Source: Oscillospiraceae bacterium (lineage in GTDB: Bacteria; Bacillota; Clostridia; Oscillospirales; Oscillospiraceae). Taken from it: 64,000 bases of DNA. Of the stretch, positions 57,899 to 64,000 are shown one piece after another. Below the pieces are notes generated by a model. That model made no database searches. It saw only the letters and a program-made list of their open reading frames with translations, and had not been told where the DNA came from. Position 1 is the stretch's first letter. Each line of letters begins with the position of its first letter. The position numbers were made by a program, and so were the translations under genes. Location of the stretch: the NCBI GenBank assembly GCA_015068025.1, contig SVLH01000003.1:27018-91017 (forward strand), written 5' to 3'.

Positions 57899-58461
57899 GT
57901 CTGGAAACCAAACCGATCGAAGCCGAGGCTCCCGCGCAGGAGTCTCCCGCCCCCGCCAAAAAGGGCGGCCAAGTGCTGGGCTACATCATGATCCTGTTTA
58001 TTGCCGCGTTTTTGCTGATGGCACTGTCCTTCCTGATGCACCAGCGCAGCAACACAGAAGCCATGGGGGAGCTGCAAACCTCTTTTACCTCCACCATTGA
58101 CGACTTGCAAGCCATGCAGGAGCGCATTTTATCCCTGGAAAAAGAGCTGTCCGACGCAAAAGAGACCTTAAGCGACGCCCAGTCCCGCCTGGCGGACGCA
58201 GAAACCGCTTTGCAGAGCACACAGAGTACGCTGGAAGCCGAACAGCTCCGCCAGGAAGCCATGACCCAGCTGTATTGTCTGCAGCAAAAATACGCGGACA
58301 AGCAGTACGAAGCCTGTCAGGCGCTGATCCAATCCATGGAGGAAAGCGGGCTTGTCGACGCACTGCCCTCCACCCCGCTGGATACGGAACACGGCGTCGT
58401 CACCGCCCCCTTTGTCCGCTTTAATCAGTTCAAGGCCGCCGTGCAGAAAGCCGTGGGCTGA
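57895..58461 (+). CDS. Hypothetical TM plus coiled-coil protein
   Basis: Single TM GYIMILFIAAFLLMALSFLM then heptad-rich region. Confidence 0.75.
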   Translation: MSLETKPIEAEAPAQESPAPAKKGGQVLGYIMILFIAAFLLMALSFLMHQRSNTEAMGELQTSFTSTIDDLQAMQERILSLEKELSDAKETLSDAQSRLADAETALQSTQSTLEAEQLRQEAMTQLYCLQQKYADKQYEACQALIQSMEESGLVDALPSTPLDTEHGVVTAPFVRFNQFKAAVQKAVG

Positions 58462-58466
58462 CCTAC

Positions 58467-58482
58467 CGTTTCACGTGAAACA
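58467..58482. promoter_or_regulatory. Second parS-like site
   Basis: CGTTTCACGTGAAACA, one mismatch from the 55995 site. Confidence 0.9.
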
Positions 58483-58519
58483 AAAACACCAAACCATTGA
58501 TATATAAGGAGTCTTTGCC

Positions 58520-59824
58520 ATGCTTGACATTAAATTCATCCGGGAGAATCCCGATCTTGTCAAGGAAAACATCAAGAAAAAATTCCAGGATCACAAGCTG
58601 CCCATGGTGGACGAGGTCATTGACCTGGACGCCCAGCGCCGTGCCGCCATCGTGGAAGCCGACGGCCTGCGCGCCAACCGCAACACCCTCTCCAAACAGA
58701 TCGGCATGCTGATGGGTCAGGCCAAAAAGGATCCCGCAAAGCTTCACGAAGCCGAGGCCGTCAAGGCGCAGGTCAAGGAGCAGGCCGACCGTCTGGCAGA
58801 GCTGGAAGTGCTGGAGGGCCAGCTGGATGAACAGATTCGCAAGATTATGCTCGCCATCCCCAATATCATTGATCCCTCCGTGCCCATCGGTGAGAGCGAC
58901 GAGTTCAATGTGGAGGTGGAACGCTTCGGCGAGCCTGTCACCCCTGACTACGAGATCCCCTACCACACCGCCATCATGGAGCACTTCAACGGCGTGGACA
59001 TGGACAGCGCCGGCCGCGTTTCCGGCAACGGCTTCTATTACCTGATGGGTGACATCGCCCGCCTGCACTCCGCCGTGCTGGCTTACGCCCGTGACTTTAT
59101 GATTAACAAGGGATTCACCTACTGCATCCCCCCCTTTATGATCCACGGCAACGTGGTGGAGGGCGTCATGAGCCAGACCGAGATGGACGCCATGATGTAC
59201 AAGATCGAGGGCGAGGACCTGTACCTGATCGGCACCTCCGAGCACTCCATGATCGGCAAGTTCATTGACCAGATCATTCCCGAGGCCCAGCTGCCCCAGA
59301 CCCTGACCTCCTACTCCCCCTGCTTCCGCAAGGAAAAGGGCGCCCACGGCATCGAGGAGCGCGGCGTCTACCGCATCCACCAGTTCGAGAAGCAGGAGAT
59401 GGTGGTCGTCTGCAAGCCTGAAGACTCCATGGCCTGGTACGAGAAGATGTGGCGCTTCTCCGTGGAGCTGTTCCGCTCTCTGGAGATCCCCGTCCGCCAG
59501 CTGGAGTGCTGCTCCGGCGACCTGGCCGACCTGAAGGTCAAGTCCTGCGACATCGAGGCATGGTCTCCCCGTCAGCAGAAGTACTTTGAGGTCTGCTCCT
59601 GCTCCAATCTGGGCGAGGCACAGGCTCGCCGCCTGAAGATGCGCGTCAAGGGCGAGGACGGCAAGATGTATCTGCCCCACACCCTGAACAACACCGTGGT
59701 GGCCCCTCCCCGTATGCTGATCGCCTTCCTGGAGAACCATCTGCAGGCCGACGGCTCCGTCACCATCCCCGCCGCCCTGCGCCCCTACATGGGTGGCCAG
59801 GAGATCCTCGTTCCCAAGAAATAA
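58520..59824 (+). CDS. serS: Seryl-tRNA synthetase
   Basis: MLDIKFIRENPDLVKENIKKKFQ; class II synthetase motifs. Confidence 0.97.
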   Translation: MLDIKFIRENPDLVKENIKKKFQDHKLPMVDEVIDLDAQRRAAIVEADGLRANRNTLSKQIGMLMGQAKKDPAKLHEAEAVKAQVKEQADRLAELEVLEGQLDEQIRKIMLAIPNIIDPSVPIGESDEFNVEVERFGEPVTPDYEIPYHTAIMEHFNGVDMDSAGRVSGNGFYYLMGDIARLHSAVLAYARDFMINKGFTYCIPPFMIHGNVVEGVMSQTEMDAMMYKIEGEDLYLIGTSEHSMIGKFIDQIIPEAQLPQTLTSYSPCFRKEKGAHGIEERGVYRIHQFEKQEMVVVCKPEDSMAWYEKMWRFSVELFRSLEIPVRQLECCSGDLADLKVKSCDIEAWSPRQQKYFEVCSCSNLGEAQARRLKMRVKGEDGKMYLPHTLNNTVVAPPRMLIAFLENHLQADGSVTIPAALRPYMGGQEILVPKK

Positions 59825-59912
59825 GCCCCAAAAAGCAAAACAAACTGTAATATCCCGATTAAATATTACAGATAGTTTATAAAAATAGAGAGAATTGAGA
59901 GGAGTTTCCATC

Positions 59913-60371
59913 ATGAAGAAGTTTTTTGAAGAGTTCAAGGCATTTGCTATGCGCGGCAACGTGATCGACATGGCAGTCGGTGTTGTCATCGGCGGCGCTT
60001 TCGGTAAGATCACCACCTCCATCGTCAACGACATCATCATGCCCTTCATTGGCGTGCTGACCGGCGGCGTCAATTTCGGTGACTGGAAATGGGTCCTGAA
60101 GGAAGCCGTGGCCAACGCCGAGGGCGTCATCGACCCCGCCACCGAAGTAGCCATCACCTACGGCAACACCATCGCCATCATTATCGACTTTATCATCATC
60201 GCCTTCGCCGTGTTCTGCATGGTCAAGGGCATCAATAGCATGCGCACCAAGGCCGAGGCTCTGAAGAAGAAGGAAGAGGAGGCTGCCGCCGAGGAAGCTC
60301 CCGCCGCACCTCCCGCCCCCACCGCCGAGGAGCTGCTCACCGAGATCCGCGACCTGCTGAAGAACAAGTAA
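59913..60371 (+). CDS. mscL: Large-conductance mechanosensitive channel
   Basis: [47 protein letters not shown]. Confidence 0.97.
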   Translation: MKKFFEEFKAFAMRGNVIDMAVGVVIGGAFGKITTSIVNDIIMPFIGVLTGGVNFGDWKWVLKEAVANAEGVIDPATEVAITYGNTIAIIIDFIIIAFAVFCMVKGINSMRTKAEALKKKEEEAAAEEAPAAPPAPTAEELLTEIRDLLKNK

Positions 60372-61066
60372 TGGAACGCCTGCTGGAATCCGGTCTTGCG
60401 GCTCTGGATCTCCCTTGTGACGGCATCCCCGCCCTGCTGCGGTATGCCGACGCACTGGTGGAGAAAAACAAGGTCATGAACCTCACCGCCATTACCGACC
60501 CCGCTGGCATTGCCACGCTGCACTTTCTGGACAGCGCCGCCTTGCTGCGTCTGGCGGACTTTCGCGGAAAAACCGTGGCAGATGTCGGGACCGGCGCCGG
60601 ATTTCCCGGCATGCCTCTGCGCATCCTCGAACCTTCCATCCGCCTGACGCTGCTGGACAGCCTGAATAAGCGCATCGACTTTCTGAAAGAAGTCTGCGCC
60701 GACCTTGGGCTGACGGATGTGGACTGCGTCCACGCCAGAGCAGAGGAGTTTGCCGCCGACCACCGGGAGCATTTTGACATCGTCACCTCCCGGGCGGTGG
60801 CCGGACTGCCGCTGCTCTCCGAGCTTTGTCTGCCGCTGGTGAAGGTAGGCGGGTATTTTCTCGCCATGAAAGCCGTGGACTCCGATGAGGAGCTGCGCGC
60901 CGCCGACCACGCCATCCGCACGCTGGGCGGCAGGCTGGAAAAGACGGCGGATTACACCATTCCCGGCACAGACGTGAGCCATCGTCTGCTGTTTATCAAA
61001 AAAGTGCGGGAAACGCCTGTTAAATATCCCCGCGCTTTTGCGAAGATTAAGAAAAATCCCCTGTGA
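60371..61066 (+). CDS. rsmG: 16S rRNA (guanine(527)-N(7))-methyltransferase RsmG
   Basis: NKVMNLTAITDPAGIATLHFLDSAALL; VADVGTGAGFPGMPLRI; VTSRAVAGLPLL. Confidence 0.95.
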   Translation: MERLLESGLAALDLPCDGIPALLRYADALVEKNKVMNLTAITDPAGIATLHFLDSAALLRLADFRGKTVADVGTGAGFPGMPLRILEPSIRLTLLDSLNKRIDFLKEVCADLGLTDVDCVHARAEEFAADHREHFDIVTSRAVAGLPLLSELCLPLVKVGGYFLAMKAVDSDEELRAADHAIRTLGGRLEKTADYTIPGTDVSHRLLFIKKVRETPVKYPRAFAKIKKNPL

Positions 61067-61177
61067 TCTTTCAGGTTTTTTCTAATATTTTTGCCTGAAT
61101 TCCAAAATTTGAGATTTACAGGCCGCATTCCCTGTGTTATGATGTCCAGTACAAATGTTTAAGAAAGGAGCCATCAC

Positions 61178-61927
61178 ATGAAAGGACAGTGTATCGCCGT
61201 GGTGTCCGGCAAGGGCGGCACGGGCAAAACCTCCTTTACCGCAGGCGTAAGCGCCGCTCTGGCGCGCAGCGGCAAGCGGGTTTTGTGCATTGACTGTGAT
61301 GTGGGGCTCCGAAATCTGGATCTGGCGCTGGGTCTTTCTGACCGGGCGCTGATGGATTTCTCCGACGTGGCGCAGGACCGCTGCCCGCTGGACGCCGCCG
61401 TGGTGGAGCAGCCGCTCCTGCCCGGATTGTTCCTGCTGACGGCACCCGTCCGCATGCGGGGACAGCCCGTTACCGAAACACAGATGGCCGCGCTGCTGGA
61501 CGCAGTGCGCGCGCAGTTTGACTATTGCCTGCTGGATGCCCCCGCCGGTCTGGGTCTGGGCTTCCGTCTGGCCACCTGCGCGGCAGACCGGGTGGTGGTG
61601 GTCACCACCTCCGATGCCTCCTCCCTCCGTGACGCCCAGCACACCGTCACGGAGCTGCACCGCTTTGCCAGCGGGACGCTGCATCTGGTGGTGAACCGCG
61701 TGCGCAAGAAGCTGCTGCGCAGCATGCACGCCACCATCGACGATGCCATCGATAAAGCCGGTCTGCCCCTGATCGGCGTCGTTCCCGAAGACGACGCCCT
61801 CCCCCTGAGTCTCAACCGCGGCCTGCCCCTGCTGCTGACCGACAGCCAGAGCAGCGCGGCGCTGGCCTACCGCAACATCGCTGCACGTATCCAGGGCGGC
61901 AGAGTTCCTCTGCTGCGTATCAAATGA
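61178..61927 (+). CDS. MinD-like P-loop ATPase
   Basis: VVSGKGGTGKTSFTAGVSAALARSGKRVLCIDCDVGLRNLDLALGL. Confidence 0.88.
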   Translation: MKGQCIAVVSGKGGTGKTSFTAGVSAALARSGKRVLCIDCDVGLRNLDLALGLSDRALMDFSDVAQDRCPLDAAVVEQPLLPGLFLLTAPVRMRGQPVTETQMAALLDAVRAQFDYCLLDAPAGLGLGFRLATCAADRVVVVTTSDASSLRDAQHTVTELHRFASGTLHLVVNRVRKKLLRSMHATIDDAIDKAGLPLIGVVPEDDALPLSLNRGLPLLLTDSQSSAALAYRNIAARIQGGRVPLLRIK

Positions 61928-61947
61928 AAGAAAGGAGCGGATCTTCC

Positions 61948-62361
61948 ATGAATATCGCGCTGATGTCCCACGACAACAAAAAAGAGCTGATGGTCCAGTT
62001 CTGCACCGCATATGCCGGCATCCTCTCTCAGCACCATATTTATGCCACCAACACCACCGGCCACATGGTTGCCGAGGCCACCGGCCTGAATGTTCACTGC
62101 TTCCTGTCCTATACCCACGGCGGAAGCCAGCAAATCGGCGCGCGCATCGCCTACAATGAGTTTGATCTGGTCCTGTTCTTCAACGACCCCACCGTAGAAA
62201 ACCTGGCGGACGACGTTTCCTACATCTCCCACCTGTGCGACCAGAACAACATCCCCTTCGCCAGCAACATCGCCACGGCGGAAATGCTGGTGCTGGGTCT
62301 TGCCCGGGGCGATTTGGACTGGCGCTGCATCGTAAACCCCTCCAACCGACCCATCGCTTGA
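61948..62361 (+). CDS. mgsA: Methylglyoxal synthase
   Basis: MNIALMSHDNKKELMVQFC; GGSQQIGARIAYNEFDLVLFFNDP; CDQNNIPFASNIATAE. Confidence 0.95.
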   Translation: MNIALMSHDNKKELMVQFCTAYAGILSQHHIYATNTTGHMVAEATGLNVHCFLSYTHGGSQQIGARIAYNEFDLVLFFNDPTVENLADDVSYISHLCDQNNIPFASNIATAEMLVLGLARGDLDWRCIVNPSNRPIA

Positions 62362-62386
62362 CTTTTTCTTAAAAATTGTATACAAT
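62358..62386 (+). promoter_or_regulatory. hisS promoter overlapping the mgsA stop codon
   Basis: TTGACT-N17-TACAAT. Confidence 0.75.
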
Positions 62387-62392
62387 CATCAA

Positions 62393-62623
62393 ACCGTACT
62401 GATGCCGCAGCAGTAATCCGGATCTCGATCCACAGAGAGGAACACATTGCTGAAAGTGTTCCGTTCGCCCCGGACGAAGGACAGCGGCGGAGCGGGGGCG
62501 GAAACGTCCACGGCACCCTCCCCGTAACAGGAGGCCAAAGGGGACTTTTGTCCCGAATTTGGGTGGCACCACGAAGCAGTCATGCTCTCGTCCCAAAACG
62601 TTGGGATGAGAGCATGTTTTTTA
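62393..62623 (+). promoter_or_regulatory. T-box leader upstream of hisS
   Basis: AGTAA and AGAGAG stem I motifs, GAAGGACAGCGGCGGAGC specifier region, T-box TTTGGGTGGCACCACG (about 62558-62573), terminator ATGCTCTCGTCCCAAAACGTTGGGATGAGAGCATGTTTTTT. Confidence 0.9.
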
Positions 62624-62663
62624 TATGTGATCTAAACTTTTACGATAGAAGGAGACTGTTACC

Positions 62664-64000
62664 ATGGCAAAAATGACCCCCCGGACGCTGTCCGGCTTCA
62701 TGGAGCTTTTGCCCGCACCCCAGCAGCAGATGGAGCGCATCATGGAGATCCTGCGCCGCACCTATTCTCTCTACGGCTTCACTCCGCTGGACACCCCCGT
62801 TATCGAATCCAGCGACGTGCTGCTGGCCAAGGCCGGCGGCGAAACCGAAAAGCAGATCTACCGCTTCACCAAGGGCGACAGCGACCTGAGCCTGCGCTTT
62901 GACCTGACCGTACCTCTGGCCAAGTATGTGGCTCTGCACTACAACGACCTCTCTTTCCCCTTCCGCCGCTACCAGATCGGCAAGGTCTACCGCGGCGAGC
63001 GCGCCCAGCGCGGCCGTTTCCGCGAATTCTATCAGGCCGACATCGACATCATCGGCGACGGCAAGCTGGACATCACCAACGAAGCGGAAATTCCCGCCAT
63101 CATCTACAAGACCTTCTCCACGCTGGGCCTGAAGCGTTTCCAGATCCGGGTCAACAACCGCAAGATCCTCAACGGCTTCTATGCCATGCTGGGCCTGACG
63201 GAAAAGAGCGGCGACATCATGCGCACCGTGGACAAGCTGGACAAGATCGGCGCCGAGAAGGTGAAAGCCATCCTCATGGGCGAGGAGATCGCCCTGAATG
63301 AGGCCGATGCCGACGAGATTTTGAAGTTCATCGCCATCACCGGCAGCAACGAGGAAGTTCTCGCCGCGCTGGAAGGCTATCGCGGCCGCAACGAGATCTT
63401 TGATGCCGGCCTGGCCGAGCTGAACGCCGTGGTGAAGTACCTCTCCGCCTTCGGCATCCCCGCGGAAAACTTCGCCGTGGATCTGACCATTGCCCGCGGT
63501 CTGGACTATTACACCGGTACCGTCTACGAAACCACCCTGCTGGATCATCCCGAGATCGGCTCCGTCTGCTCCGGCGGCCGCTACGACAATCTGGCCGAGT
63601 TCTATACCGACAAGCAGCTGCCCGGCGTGGGCATCTCCATCGGCCTGACCCGCCTGTTCTACGTGCTGGGCGAGCAGAACCTGCTCAACCCCGAACTGCC
63701 CACTGCCCCTGCCGACGTGCTGGTGCTGCCCATGACGGACGATCTCTCCCCTGCCATCTCCATGGCCACGCTGCTGCGTGAAAACGGCATCCGCACCCAG
63801 CTCTACACCGAGCAGAAGAAGTTCAAGGCCAAGATGACCTACGCCAATAACCTCGCCATCCCCTACGTGGTGTTCCTGGGCGAGGACGAGATCAACGCCG
63901 GCGTGGTGGCCTGCAAGGACATGAAAACCGGCGAGCAGACCAAGCTGGAGCCCGCCGCCACCGTCTACCGCATCAAAGCAGGCCTCGCCGAGCTGGACAA
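62664..64000 (+). CDS. hisS: Histidyl-tRNA synthetase, C-terminus truncated by window
   Basis: PRTLSGFMELLPAPQQQMERIMEILRRTYSLYGFTPLDTP; class II motifs. Confidence 0.96.
   Translation, partial: MAKMTPRTLSGFMELLPAPQQQMERIMEILRRTYSLYGFTPLDTPVIESSDVLLAKAGGETEKQIYRFTKGDSDLSLRFDLTVPLAKYVALHYNDLSFPFRRYQIGKVYRGERAQRGRFREFYQADIDIIGDGKLDITNEAEIPAIIYKTFSTLGLKRFQIRVNNRKILNGFYAMLGLTEKSGDIMRTVDKLDKIGAEKVKAILMGEEIALNEADADEILKFIAITGSNEEVLAALEGYRGRNEIFDAGLAELNAVVKYLSAFGIPAENFAVDLTIARGLDYYTGTVYETTLLDHPEIGSVCSGGRYDNLAEFYTDKQLPGVGISIGLTRLFYVLGEQNLLNPELPTAPADVLVLPMTDDLSPAISMATLLRENGIRTQLYTEQKKFKAKMTYANNLAIPYVVFLGEDEINAGVVACKDMKTGEQTKLEPAATVYRIKAGLAELD

Noticed and set aside
58463-60157. 564-aa - strand ORF antisense to serS/mscL
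   Set aside because: Shadow frame; both sense genes are unambiguous.

Overview
This 64 kb window looks like an ordinary core-genome segment of a GC-rich Clostridia (Oscillospiraceae-like) chromosome. That placement is inferred from gene content; no search was run. From 1 to about 30.8 kb almost all genes are on the - strand: lepA (partial), an MBOAT/SGNH pair, divIVA, sepF, yggS, hfq, miaA, mutL, mutS, miaB, rluD, lspA, ileS, an amidase and a GntR/ABC operon. From about 31 kb onward almost all are on the + strand: rpsO, pnp, mnmE, prmA, a Noc-like ParB, vanW, zapA, U32 peptidase, maf, mreC, mreD, PBP2, a GH13 enzyme, parA, parB, serS, mscL, rsmG, a MinD-like ATPase, mgsA and hisS (partial). 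I found no CRISPR array, transposase, prophage core, rRNA or tRNA. The unusual content is mostly small and intergenic: (1) a GntR/ABC operon led by two tiny tandem membrane peptides whose last codons (AGC AGG AGG TGA) also form the next gene's Shine-Dalgarno; (2) a stand-alone structured RNA of about 170 nt encoding a 9-aa ORF that runs into a perfect 16-bp terminator stem; (3) an Ile T-box whose first gene is DUF2726, not ileS; (4) a hisS T-box that reads as tRNA-Asp specific; (5) small XRE regulators with paired palindromic operators; (6) a dispersed intergenic hairpin repeat; (7) a ParB with a duplicated GLGxDAL motif. All are readings by eye and need computation or experiment.
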